Assembly: GCA_002104935.1 (NCBI GenBank)
Contig: MCGT01000005.1
Coordinates: 1-64,000, forward strand
Origin: Hesseltinella vesiculosa
Lineage: Eukaryota; Mucoromycota; Mucoromycetes; Mucorales; Cunninghamellaceae
Length of the DNA stretch: 64,000 nucleotides
Reading direction: 5' to 3'
A program made the translations under genes and the position numbers. Below the pieces are notes generated by a model. That model was not told the DNA's origin and searched no databases. It saw only the letters and a list, made by a program, of their open reading frames with translations. This document shows positions 43,916 to 55,189 of this stretch, one piece after another (position 1 is the stretch's first letter; every line of letters starts with the position of its first letter).

Positions 43916-45329
43916 CTATCGAGCAGGAATGCAATGGGTGTAAGTGGGCAAGGTGGAGGGGCTGTACAAGGGTAAGACGTTTTCGTGTTCAACGGTTTTG
44001 AGAAATTTGGGAACAGGCATGATGGCTGGAGGAGGAGCAGCCAGGGGCGGAGATGGGAACGAAGATCGCACAGGCGACACAGAAGCGGAGGAGGAAAGCA
44101 TGGAGGTCAGAGATGGCCGGCGACCGGCAGTCGGAGAAGCTGGAGGCGGCAAAACCGAAGACAGTCGGCGTTGCTGCAGACTGTCGAGATGGGTGCCAAG
44201 TGTATCACCAAAGACGCCGCCAAAGTCCGAATAGTACTCAACGCCCTCGGGCAGATGAATACCAGGACCTAGGGTACCAACGGCAATGGGAATGTCGATG
44301 ACGTCTTGTTGCGATGGCCAGAGACTCCATTTGGACGAGTAGCACGAGACCTTGAGCGCAAGTTCATACTGGATATGCGTGACACGACCGTACAGACAGG
44401 TGGGAGGCAACGACAGCGGGATGTCCAGTGACACAGTGACCTGGTCCCGAACCATACGGGAAGAACCACCGTCGGCAGGCGGCTGGTCGCCTTTGCTGGA
44501 CGTGACTGTCCGCAATGCCGCAGAGGCATCGACAGACGGACTATGGCTTTTTTTCTTCTTGCAAGACCCAGAGGGAAGAGAGACGGCAGGGGAGGCAGCG
44601 ACAACCTTTCGAGAGGGCGGCACTCGTTCATCATTCCTTTGACAGGGCAACGACACGATCTGGACCAGGTCAACGGCCACCGTCCAATTGGCCATGGCAG
44701 CCATGGGCCTGACAAACAGCGAAACCACGTCACCCGTGACGTAATCTGTGCTGGGGATGCGGACAAGCACCCAACGTGTGTGGCGGAACATGGGGACTTT
44801 GAGGGGGCGGGCAATGACCCATGGACGATACAGCAGCGGGATTTGCGCCATGGCAATGGTGTGACCTTTGCAAGTTAGGGACGCTGACAGTCGATAGCGG
44901 CAAGCATATCGCAAAGGGCGGTATTCGATGGAAGGAGGTAGCTGAAGCAGGGGCATCTGCACGGTGAAGCGGTACTGTGTGCTTGGTCGCGGTTGGGCAT
45001 GGCTTGATTCCCAAAGGACATGCTTGGTGCCAAACAGTTGGTGTTGGCGGCCACGAATGACGGATTCCATAGTGGAATGGAGCTGTACACTTTCATTGGC
45101 AAAAAAGATCACAAACAACTTGTCGAGTTTCAGTTTTTCCGGGATAGCCACCCGAACAATACCTAGCGTGTAACGAAAATGAGGGGTAAGTGTTGCTCAA
45201 ACAAGCAAGGAGTAATGTACCTTGAAAGACAGATCCCGGTTCAAAGACCTTGTTTCCATTTAATGACAAGCCGAATTCAGGAGCCAGTTCAATGGTGATC
45301 AACGGTGAATCTTTCTTGCCGAGCTTCAT
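43916..45329 (-). CDS. alpha-arrestin domain protein
   Basis: Two minus-strand exons join at TTTCAAG|GTACAT and GCTAG|GTATTG to give about 450 residues. The N-terminal arrestin fold is PLITIELAPEFGLSLNGNKVFEPGSVFQG followed by IVRVAIPEKLKLDKLFVIFFANESV. A second arrestin-like half holds MVRDQVTVSLDIPLSLPPTC and RVTHIQYELALKVSCYS. The last 25 residues hold two LPxY motifs (LPLY and LPTY), variants of the PY motif that bind WW domains of Rsp5/Nedd4 ligases. Such proteins guide ubiquitination and endocytosis of membrane transporters. Specific cargo cannot be read. Confidence 0.85.
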
Positions 45330-45763
45330 AAAGTGGGGCTTGGATATGAAAAAAAAAAAAAAAGAAGCAAGAGAAAAGGGGTGAAAAAGTGAAGTTTTTA
45401 GGACGATTTTTTTTCAATGCAATGCGATGGGGGGGGGACCTAAAACCCGCCAATGAGCAAGCATGGATGAGGATGGATGGTCAAAGTTTTTCCACTTCCT
45501 TCTTGTCCACGTGACGCTCTAGAATGGTGCTTGATGGGCGTTTCCACTTTTTGTGTGACCTTGCCTGTCCTTGACACTCCTCAAAAAAGTGACAGGATCA
45601 AACGAGCAGCATGATGCTGCCATGCCGGAAAAAAAAGACGACGCATGCAAGATCTGGACTTGAAATTTTTGACATTTCAAGCGCAGAAGCCAGCCGGTCC
45701 TTTTTTTTATTTCTTTTTTTGTTTCGCTCTTCTTTTTTCTTCTTTTCTTCTTCTTTCTTAACA
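45330..45763. promoter_or_regulatory. divergent promoter, arrestin and amino-acid transporter
   Basis: About 430 bases between divergent genes, containing A runs, a G9 run near 45430 and a long pyrimidine tract before the transporter ATG. No coding sequence is recognised. Confidence 0.4.
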
Positions 45764-48197
45764 ATGTCATCACCCAGACCAATCAATGCCCAAGGGTTTG
45801 GCGGCCTTTCTAATGAAGGGCTGTCGGAATCCTTTGATCGTTCGTCATCCTTGGCCCGTTTACAAGACGATACCATCTTTAGCACTTCACCTGGCAATGC
45901 ACCATCTCGCCTTGGCCATGACTTGACGCCAGTGGAGTCTCATCATTCAGGCTATTCGCAGTCTGGTCATCCCAATGAAGACAGCATTGCCCGAGCTGTC
46001 AAACGGCATTTGGTGGATCCCAGCTCGTTGCAGCCCTCGGCCTCATCATCGCCCACATCGTCGACAGTTGACATCACCCGGACGCATTCGCACAATGCCA
46101 GTGTCTTTGACGATGCCGGCTCGGTCCACAGCAGCCACTACACAAGCAGCATCCATCAACTCCCCGGAGCCTCTGTGACGCATGAAATTTACAAGTGGAC
46201 CGACAACATGGAGGACCAGCTGTCCCGCCGCAAACGTACCCAATCCGTCAGCCTCCAGCGCAGTGCACCTTCCGATCCCCATTTGGCTCGTCTCCGTGAT
46301 CCCGGAGGTTTCCGTCGTCATTTCTTGGCTAGTAAAGCGTCCAAGCTCGGCCGACAGCCTCCCAACTGGATGGCTCGCACCTTTACAGAATTCTTGGCTT
46401 TGTATGGCCACTTTGGTGGCGAAGACCTGAGTGACGAAGAAGGCGACGATTCCGACGACGAAGGTTATCTTGGTCATGCCACAGCCACTCCCGATGAAGA
46501 AACACCCTTGATCCAGCAAGAACCACCCCAAGGCAACGTCACGGCTTCCAAAGCTGTCTTTTTACTCATCAAGGCTTTCTTTGGCACCGGTACGTTCAAA
46601 ACATCGACGGTGGGAAAATCCTCTGACCCACGTTTTTGCTTCTTTTTTTGATACAGGTCCCATGTTTCTTCCCAAGGCGTAAACCAAAAAGGAGAAGACA
46701 TGAAAGAAAACTCAATTTTTTTTTTCCTCAATGAATTAGATTTGCCAATGGTGGGTTGACATTTTCCTGTGTGCTCTTGACCTTCATTGCCGTGGTCTCG
46801 CTATACAGCTTCTTATTGCTGGTGGAAACCCGCAACAAGGTACCAATGTCCTTTGGTGATATCGGTGGTCACTTGTATGGACCTCTGATGCGTTATTTTG
46901 TCTTGGCAAGCATTGCCATCTCTCAAGTAAGTCTCCCGCCCCCTTTCTCCCGCGAGGGACTGATCAGGTTATTTTCTCCCATTGTTCCAGGTTGGCTTTG
47001 TGTGCGCTTATATGGTGTTTGTGGGTCAAAATGTACAAGCGTTGTTGGAAGCCGTGTCGAATTGTGAATGGGCCGTGCCGCTGTCCTACCTGATTTGGGG
47101 ACAAATTGCCGTTTTCGTTCCTTTGGCCATGATCCGCAAGATCCAGAAATTGTCCGTGTTTGCCCTGTTGGCAGATGTGTTTATCATGCTGGGCGTACTG
47201 TATCTATTTTACTATGACTTTTTGACCTTGGGTCGCCGTGGTATTGCTGACGTTGAATGGGTCATTAACCCTGTTTCCTTTCCGATGTTCGTGGGCACTG
47301 CCGTTTTCACTTTTGAAGTAAGCCTTTTTTGGAATACCTGGATCGGGTTGCCATGGAAGAAAAAGCTGACCTCGATTATATTATTTTTTTTTTTAGGGTA
47401 AAATGCCGCTCCTCCCTTTTTTTTTTTGTAGGCGCCACAATGACCAACATGCTCATCCTTTTTTTTTTCTTCATATGCTCTTTTTGCTTGATTATCCGAT
47501 TCTCTGCAGGCGTTGGTCTTGGTAAGAAGCAAAGGAGACTATTTTTATTCTCGAAGATCTAACGCATCTATTTTTCTTGCTCTGTGCAACAGTGATCCCA
47601 ATTACGGAATCAATGAAGCACCCTGAGCAATTCCCTAGAGTGCTGACGGGAACGATGATTGGATTGGCTGCTGTGTTTTTGGCCGTGGGATCCGTGTCCT
47701 ACCTGACCTTTGGCAAAGAAGTGCAGACTGTCATTTTGCTGAACCTGCCGGTCAATCCCTTGGTCAACGTCCTGCAAGGTCTGTATGCTCTTGCCATCTG
47801 CTTATCCATCCCCTTGCAGCTGTTCCCAGCCATCCGTATTATCGAAACCGGTCTGTTCACCCGCTCCGGTAAGTATAACCCTGTGGTCAAGTGGGAAAAG
47901 AACATTCTGCGTTTTGGCATTGTCGTCGTGTGTGCCGTGGTCGCCACCGCCGGGTCCCAGGATCTGGACAAGTTTGTGTCGGTGATCGGTAGTGTGTGCT
48001 GTGTGCCTCTGTGCTTTTTGTTCCCTCCCTTGTTTCATTACCGCGCCATTGCTACCACCTTCCGTCAAAAGGCCATCGATCTTTCTATCATTGCCTTTTC
48101 TTTGGTTTGCATGGTTTACACCACCATGATTACTATCTCCCTGTGGTTTGACGAGGCTGCACCTGCTCCCCCTGTGCCTAGATGCACTCCCCATTGA
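45764..48197 (+). CDS. vacuolar amino-acid transporter, AAAP family (Avt3/Avt4-like)
   Basis: Seven exons (45764-46589, 46657-46678, 46740-46926, 46991-47317, 47397 alone, 47510-47521, 47593-48197) give 659 residues. A long Ser-rich cytosolic N-terminus with acidic clusters (EDLSDEEGDDSDDE) precedes about eleven membrane segments. Family blocks are KAVFLLIKAFFGTGPMFLPKAF, VGFVCAYMVFVGQNVQALLE, FTFEGVGLVIPITESMKHP and ILLNLP. Avt3/Avt4 export neutral amino acids from the vacuole. Joining FTFE to GVGLVIPI requires a 1-nt exon (G at 47397) between canonical AG and GT, then a 12-nt exon; without that base the frame stops at once. Confidence 0.88.
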
Positions 48198-49522
48198 GCT
48201 CGGCAACTTTTCGCTCTTATTTATTACTAGACCCTGATACCTCCCCTTTGTCAATAAACCAGTTTGTGTTCCCGCCTTTATCCATGCCACCCATCACCTC
48301 AGACCTTTCGGCAACCGTCCGAGCTGGGCAACGCCAAGGAAAACGAGCGTTGCCGCCGCGCCGGCTTTCTCTTTGCTCCATTTTCCAAAACCAATATGGT
48401 TAGTGGATGGGTCACTGCACGCTCATGCAAAAGAGCGATCACACCCGATGGTCGTGTTCCATTTGCGCTGGAAACCGCCGCTTTCTCGGGGCTGCGTCCA
48501 TGACAGAAGGGTGTCACCAACGCTTTGGCCATTGGCTTCTTTTTTTTTGTTCGATTTTGCAGTCAAAAAATAGGAACTAGACCTCTCGGTGTAAAAAAGT
48601 CAGTGGACGGGCAGAGCTGCACCAAAAGGAGCACCTGCGCTCACACTTTCACTGGTTGGGCGCCGAGGGGATGCAAAGGTTTTGCTAAAAACGAGACTGC
48701 TCCAATTGCACAAGGCTGTTTGGCGCATTCTCTTACTTCCACCCTTTTCCCTCCAGGAAGACACTTTATCATACATTTGCATATTTTTAAAATTAGGATT
48801 TTATTGATTTAAAGCAAAAACTTGCAACTTGAACGAAACCAAAGACACCTAAGCAATAGGAAAAAAAGTAAGCAAACTGGTACTTTTTTCATATCACATC
48901 ATTTCGAGGGAGAGGAATCATTTCTCAGTTTGAAGACTGAAGATTAATCATCATCAAGTTCTTTACAAGAAAGAACCGTTATGCGTGGTGCATGAAAAAA
49001 TATCATCCTTGTAATGATTTCTCTCCCTCCGAGAGGGGTGCTTCTTACCTCTGCTGTCCTTCTTGACGTCAGGCAAAGAGGCGCTCCATTGGTCCATTCA
49101 TGTCAACTGGAAGGAAACAAAAGAGGTAAGTATCCAAGAATAAAAACGTCCCATTCCCCTCTGAGGCACAGCCCAAGTGGAGAAGCAAGTTGGATCAGTT
49201 GATAATTTTTTATATGAATGTTTTCAACACGGTTTTCTTCAGAGAGATTCCCATTGATTCATAATCGATCATCACAATCAAAATGCTCCCACAACCTGAC
49301 GGCCATCGTATTTGTCTTCCGCAAAGAGTCCCCAACTTACCAAGATCAAGCCATGAAGATCAACGAAAACCAAGAAAGAGAAAAGAAAAAGAAAAGGAAA
49401 GAAATGGGTCTCGAATTTATGTCCCAAGCCAAAAAAAAAATTTTTTTTCTTGTGCTCCGCTCACCCGCCACCAAGAAAATAAAAAAAAAGCGCGAAACAG
49501 TCATGAACCAAAGATTTTTTTT
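48198..49522. other. gene-poor intergenic region
   Basis: About 1.3 kb without a supported gene. It has a G/C-richer part (48300-48720) with small frames on both strands and then A/T-rich DNA. No motifs, tRNA or repeat were recognised. Confidence 0.35.
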
Positions 49523-51181
49523 TTATTCTTCATCGTCCTTGCCTGGGGAACCAAAGGGAGACAAGGGAGGGGAGGTGGTGCGTTTAGCAGCCCTTAGTTT
49601 TGCAGAACGGCTTCTAGGATTTGTTTCAAGTTCGTGCTTGGTGGGGATGATGGGTTTTTTGCTGGAGAGGGTGAACGAAGGGGCGGCTGAGGTCGGGTGG
49701 TGGGCCGGCGCGTACAATTGGTCTTGATCAAATACATCGTGGACGACAGCAGGATCTCGAAGGTGTCGCTTCGCCTGATGGTAAGCCTGCCGTTTCAAAC
49801 CAAAGTGGTCGGTGGTATCGTGGATAGCCCGTTTACCAGTGCAGTGCTGCAAAAACGTCTTGACTCGTCGGTCTTCTAGCGAATGAAATGTCACGGCCAC
49901 CAACGTTCCCTCGGGCCGCAAGAGGTACTCACTGGCCTGGAGTGCTTGATCTAACTGGCCGAGCTAAATGGGTGAAAGGAAAAAAGGTGGTGAGTATCAC
50001 AAGTCTTTGTTTTTTGGGTTTATTTCTTACCTCGTCGTTGATGTAGATCCTTAGGGCTTGGAAAGCCCGTGCTGCTGAATTACGTAGCATGTCGTCGCGG
50101 CCACGTTTCCATTTGGGTTGGGGGCTGGCCTTTTGAATGGTGTTGGCCAACTGGCCTGTGGTTTCGATCGGCTCTTTGTGCCGAGCTTGGACAATGGCGC
50201 CTGCGATCTTTCGAGACAGTCGGTCACCGCCATACTTTCCAGCGAGAAAAAAAAAAAGTAAATGAGCATTGTTATTGCTGCCTTTCTCTCTCTCTCTCTT
50301 TCTACCTGATAGATGATATCAGCGAGTTGATCTTGGGGATAAAAGTTGACGACTTCGTAGGCTGAGATGGATTTTTTCAAAAGGTCGGCCTCGTCGTCAT
50401 TTTTGGGGGTTGACTGTCGGCCACGGGAAAACATCCGCATGTCCAGAGGCCCGTCCAGCTTGTAGGAAAACCCGCGCTCGGGCGTTTCGATCTAAGAAAG
50501 ACAGATGTTTCTTTAGTTTGGCAGTCGCATCACATAGGCTTCATCGGCTTACCTGGCCACTGGACACACCAATGTCCATCACCATTCCATCAAAGCAAGG
50601 CAATCTAGGAGTAGGCAGGGGCGAAAACGGTAGGTTGGCGATGTGCCTTTTCAAGAAAGGATAGGAAAAACGAAGGGCCTTACGTCCACTGCAGCCTAGA
50701 CTTGACATGAGAGAAGATATCACCAAATCGACCTAAAACGGGTATTAGACGTCCACTATACGATAACAGAAAAATAAGGCTTTGGCACATGTGAAACGGA
50801 ATAGAGACGTCTTCTTACTTGTACAAAGCTGCCATGGCTTTTGCCTTCTCGTAGGCAGAAGGATCTTGATCAAAGGCCACCACTTTGCAATCGCAGCTGT
50901 CTATATGGGCACACGATAAAAGAAAGTAGACACATGTGGATTAGCGAACGTGAAGGGCATTGCTGTCTTCGTTTTTTTTTTTTTTTTTTACCAAGGAGGG
51001 CTTTTGTGTAGCCACCGTCACCAAAGGTCAAGTCAGCGTAGATCCCACCTGATCGAGGTGCCAATTGTTCCAGTACTTGCGGTAGCATCACTGGTGTGTG
51101 GATAGCTGTATAAGGTAGTTGAACAGTTGTATAGTTGCGTCGTGGCAAGCATTGCCATAGCCTTTGCCATGATCGTTTCAT
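49523..51181 (-). CDS. RsmH/MraW-type rRNA N4-cytosine methyltransferase (METTL15-like)
   Basis: A minus-strand gene of about six or seven exons and about 400 residues. It begins [21 protein letters not shown], a plausible mitochondrial presequence. Conserved blocks are [30 protein letters not shown] (SAM-binding), [57 protein letters not shown] and [15 protein letters not shown]. Bacterial RsmH methylates C1402 of 16S rRNA; METTL15 does the equivalent on mitochondrial 12S rRNA. The presequence suggests mitochondrial action. The C-terminal tail after [11 protein letters not shown] is unconserved and basic. Confidence 0.92.
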
Positions 51182-51831
51182 GGCCACCCAATAAAAGAAA
51201 AAGAATAAGCCAAAAAAAAGTCGCCGGCGGACTTTTTTACTGTTGAAGCTCCAGATCGACGGTTGAACCAGCTGTTTTTTGAGCTTCATTTGGATGAACC
51301 GCACGCATTATTTTGAAAGAGGGATGAAAATTAGAGAAATCAACATACGAGACGATGGGGCTTGGCCAATGGTTGCCACGGTGCTGTGCTGGTTTTTAGG
51401 GCAGTGGGTCTGTGGGGGCGGTGAGCAGAGTAAAAAGCAGAAAGAGGGGAGTCATTTGGTAGCAGGCCCTTTTTCCAAGTAGCGATGACGTACTTGCCTT
51501 TGCTACCAAAGAAGGAAAAGGCAAAGAAACTCGATGTGAAGCAGAGCTGTTTTCAAAGAAAAATAGGAGACTGATCGAAAAGGTCCTGGGCAGAAACCCT
51601 GCAAACATAGAAAAAAAAAATGGAAGGGCTTGTTTATTAGTTCTATTCTACGATGTGATTACTGTAAATAAAAAAAAAATCAAAATGGATGTGGTGACAG
51701 GCCAGCATTAGATGGAAAAGGGAGCAGTTCATTTACTTTTTGTTGGTTGCGCTCACGGAACACCTAAAAAAAAAAATAGACTCAGACAAATGCTCCTTGG
51801 TAGGGGAAGAAAAAAAAAAAAGGAGGGAAGC
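51182..51831. other. intergenic region
   Basis: About 650 bases with A runs and no supported gene, between two minus-strand genes. Confidence 0.35.
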
Positions 51832-53117
51832 TTACATCCAGATCCGAGTTTTGTAAATTTTGAAGAGATCTCGGACCAATTCTCGAAAATCAACGCGACG
51901 TTCAGCAATAAAATAAAAGGTCAGCTTGCGCCGGTCCCTGGGAGACGAAAAAAAAAGAATGAGCACTGTGCAGAGGTTCCAGAGGGCAGGTTACCATTGG
52001 TATTCAGCATCGACAATGTCCATGGGCAGACTTTTTTGCTTGCTTTTTGATTGGCAGATGAGCAGAGCTTTCTGCTCATCCTGGCGCTTGGTGACAAGCA
52101 GGGTGATCTCCGAGGGTGTGGCTAGACGACAAATACGTTTTGAAGGGGCAGCCGCCGAAGGTGAGGAGGGAGTGAGGGGAACAGGAGAGATGCCATTGGC
52201 GGAAGAGGCGGAAGACGAGGAGGAGGACGACACGGAAGGCGAAGGAGGACGATCCAAAAAAGGAGGGGTATCGAGGGTGGTTGGGCTGGAGGAGGACAGG
52301 AGCCACTCGACTTGATGCAAGGGCAGGTCAATGGCGACCACTTTGCCCAGATCACGACCACGGTCGGCCTCCACAATCACCCAGTCGTCTGTATTGACGG
52401 GTATGGTGCTGTGGAAGATGTCAGCTCGGCCAGCTTTGAATTCAACCATACACCACATGTCGATGGGCAGATCGGACCAGAGCTCTTCGTTCATGGACAT
52501 CAAGGACTTGCCCAAGAGCCCGGCCGACATCTTGCGTGCGGACGTAGGAAACAAAGGGCCAGCAACAGAATGACGACGGTAGGTAAAGTAAGGCTCTTCA
52601 GGAACACTGTAGAAAATAGGAGAGGCAATGAGACTCATGGTGGGCAGCCATAAAACCAGAGGCTCCTTGATGACACTTTGCGTCTCCCTGGACGAGGGTT
52701 TACCTGGACAGACCAAGAGCAGAGTGGTCTTCAAGAGGAGCCAAAGAAAATTTACGTTGAGTGGAGCGTGGACAAGGAGAAGGAGGGTACAGACTGCCTT
52801 GGCTAGGCGAGCGTTTTTGCCAGATGGAAGAGCCTCCAAAGATATCCATAGATGGGTGGGGTTGTCTAGATGCAGTGGACGATGAAGGCATGCCCTGGTG
52901 GGCAACAGAATGTCGACGGTAAGGCGCCAGGGAGGGGAAATCCAAAGGCGAAGTCTATGACAACCGATTTAAGGTTATCAAGCTGTTCATTATTATCGCG
53001 TTATCATTTACCGAATTGGGCTGTTCCCATGGATTCACAAAGACCTATCAAAATACAGAGTCAGAATGACCATTTTTAGTACTCTAGACATCTTACAGGA
53101 TCTAAAGGGTGGGTCAT
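51832..53117 (-). CDS. PSP1 C-terminal domain protein
   Basis: Five minus-strand exons give about 400 residues. The first two are tiny (21 nt, MTHPLDP, and 33 nt, [11 protein letters not shown]). The middle contains RRHSVA twice, a basophilic-kinase (PKA-like) site pattern. The C-terminal PSP1 domain runs from [18 protein letters not shown] through [37 protein letters not shown] and [12 protein letters not shown] to [20 protein letters not shown] and [14 protein letters not shown], the usual end. Yeast Psp1 was found as a suppressor of DNA polymerase alpha mutations; bacterial relatives (YaaT) act in RNase Y complexes. Its molecular role here is unknown. An Ser-rich insert breaks the domain near 52260-52160. 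Confidence 0.9.
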
Positions 53118-53601
53118 GATCTACAATGAAAAGGAATGCAAGTTGGAAAGAAGTGTTTTTTTTTCGTAACAGGCTCAGAGAAAAAAAAGATGCAAAATAA
53201 AGGCAAGGAGCGCTTTTTATAGAGTCCTTTCCCCCCTTTTTTTTCTTTCTATTCATCCCTCCACATCAATTTTGTTGCACCGTTGTGATATAATAGGAGG
53301 CTCGCCGATTAGGAGGCATTTTGCACGAGTCCCCCTCGATTTTTGGACTGTACACTTTTTATTTTCAAAAAAAAAAACAGGTTTAGGTTACAAGTGGCAT
53401 AAAAAAGCGTCGTTGGGAATCATAAAAAAAAGGAGGGAACCTTCTCGGGAAAAAACACACAAAGGGGAAGTGATTCAAAACGGAAGATGCATGGGGCAAA
53501 AAAAAAAAAGAAGAGAGAGGGGGGGGATATCAAAGTAACAACAGGAGGGAATTTTTTTTTTTTTGCCGTTGAGGATGGAACAATAAAAAACGCTTGTTTC
53601 A
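53118..53601. other. intergenic region
   Basis: A/T-rich DNA with homopolymers and no recognised gene. It holds the promoter of the PSP1-domain gene and the 3' flank of the RVSF-motif gene. Confidence 0.35.
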
Positions 53602-54099
53602 TCAATGAACAGAGATGACGCCTAAAAAAGGGTTCAATAACTCTCCTAGTGATGTTGTTCTGAGAGGGGCTTTACCAGTAGCACGGTGACTCATTCTCCT
53701 TTTTGATTTCTTGCTTTTACGCTTGTTTGGTGGCGGTGACGAGGGTGTAGGAGGAGATTTTAAACAACCCTTTAACCCACTGTGAGGAAGAGCACGGGCA
53801 TGATAACGACAGGCTAACACGATTTCAGATATGATGGATTCATCCGGCAACTCTTGTATAAGCGTACGGTTTTGATACGCCTCTCTCCGTAGTTTATCGT
53901 GCATTTCTCGCTCTTGCTTATTCGTAGGGAGGACGTGAACTGTGGTGTGTTCCAAGTCAAAACTGACTCGCCGAGACTAAAAATGGAAAAAGGAGCAAAA
54001 ACAACCGTCGCGAGAAAATGTTAGTTGTCATGGCAGCACCCTTTTTTTCCCAATCTCATGTTCCTGGGTCATTTCTTTGTTATATACCTGAGATGTCAT
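53602..54099 (-). CDS. small hypothetical protein with RVSF motif
   Basis: Two minus-strand exons (54099-54088, 53976-53602) give 128 residues. The 12-nt first exon encodes MTSQ. It was chosen because the frame after the acceptor has no ATG, the phase fits, and the intron has a CTAAC branch-point motif. Near the N-terminus RRVSFD matches the RVxF docking motif for protein phosphatase 1. A helical, charged middle follows (KQEREMHDKLRREAYQNRTLIQELPDES), then GCLKSPPTPSSPPP and a basic cluster (NKRKSKKSKRR). I do not recognise the family. A PP1 regulatory or nuclear role is only suggested by the motif and basic stretch. Confidence 0.6.
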
Positions 54100-55019
54100 T
54101 TCTATCATTTTTATTTTCGTAAACAACGGAATGGAAGGTGTGAGAAGAAAAAGAAAAAAAATGACGAGGGTAGTTTTTTTTTAGTTTTTTTCCATGTTGA
54201 ATCCATGAGACGTGACCAATGATATGGCTGTATTCTTTTTCTATTGCTCACTGTGATGGCATGCTGACGGCGTTCCAAACCAAGCCAACAGCCTATGAAA
54301 TGAAAGAATCTAGAAACTAACTTTCTTTTTGCATCCATGACATCACGCCAAGGAAATGATCCCCGACATCTTTTTTTTTTCCCAGCCAAAAAATGCCTGC
54401 GGCAGGACAAGCTGAAACTTCCCAGCCAATCAAGCGATTGTTTCTTGGCTTTCAAAAACCACTCCATGCTGGTCAGGATCGAGACTTCTTTTTCGCCCGT
54501 CCACAGGTTTTGGGACAACTAGTCAACCAAAAAAAAAAAAAAAAAAGCATGGACTCTCGTGATGTCGTGGCCCTCAGTTTGGTCAAGAGATCACTTAAAC
54601 TTTCATTTGGGAGCCAGGCCAATGGGTGAGCATCTTTTTTTTCTACCTTTTCCCCTAGGTCCTACCCGCTTCTAATACCATTTTAGATTTGACACTAGGT
54701 GCAGTCCTATGCAAGGATGCGATGGTTTTGTCCCGCTAATGGCCTACCCAGCTAGGCTTGAAAGTAAGACAGCGACAGTCCAGCTCTTGACTCGAACCAT
54801 TCCTCTTTTTATCGGGCTGGAAGCTTCGCTTTCCTGCCTCTGAGAGAGCTGTCACTTGTATCATGTAGTGTACTCGTATGCAAAATTTGGGGTGAATAGA
54901 ATTTGAGCACTGCTGCACTGTTATTTTTGTTAAGATCGCCTGGGTCCCCTGAGGAAAATTGGCCGATTTCTCGTCTTCTTTTTTAGCTGGTGTCGTATTT
55001 CTGACTGCTAAACGCAAAT
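54100..55019. other. gene-poor region
   Basis: A CCAAT box lies at 54426-54430, followed by a poly(A) run and a short frame at 54549 (MDSRDVVALSLVKRSLKLSF) that stops after 26 codons. It could be the first exon of a decayed gene. Minus-strand sequence at about 54900-54840 resembles the relic exon at 12395-12325 (TACACTACA ... CTCTCAGAGGCAGGAAAGCGAA), so this may be the body of repeat copy B. Confidence 0.35.
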
Positions 55020-55189
55020 ATGGCACCTTTCTTCATGGTAAAAGTGATAATGAGTAAATAGAGACAAAGTAAAAAGATGTTAAACAAGCAATCTACCGAA
55101 TCCGTTCCGTGCTTAACCTTGACAATAAAAAAAAAGCAGTAGAAAAACATTGGAAAAGAAGCTGAAAAGGGGGAAGGATGGTGGCGACC
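55020..55189. repeat. dispersed repeat copy B
   Basis: Similar to 12729-12908 in the same orientation, including the CTACCGAATCCGTTC block and GTGCTTAACCTTGA. The minus-strand ATG at its end starts MKKGAIFAFSSQKYDTS and then stops. The central inverted repeat is imperfect here (TTCCGT for TTCGGT). Confidence 0.7.

Noticed and set aside
54111..54518. 135-codon minus frame upstream of the RVSF-motif gene
   Set aside because: Composition is Trp/Arg/Lys-rich with homopolymer Phe runs, no motif is recognised, and it does not splice in frame to the RVSF exon.
54782..54800. Reverse-strand GGTTCGAGTC resembling a tRNA T loop
   Set aside because: The flanking five bases on each side do not pair, and no cloverleaf could be drawn.
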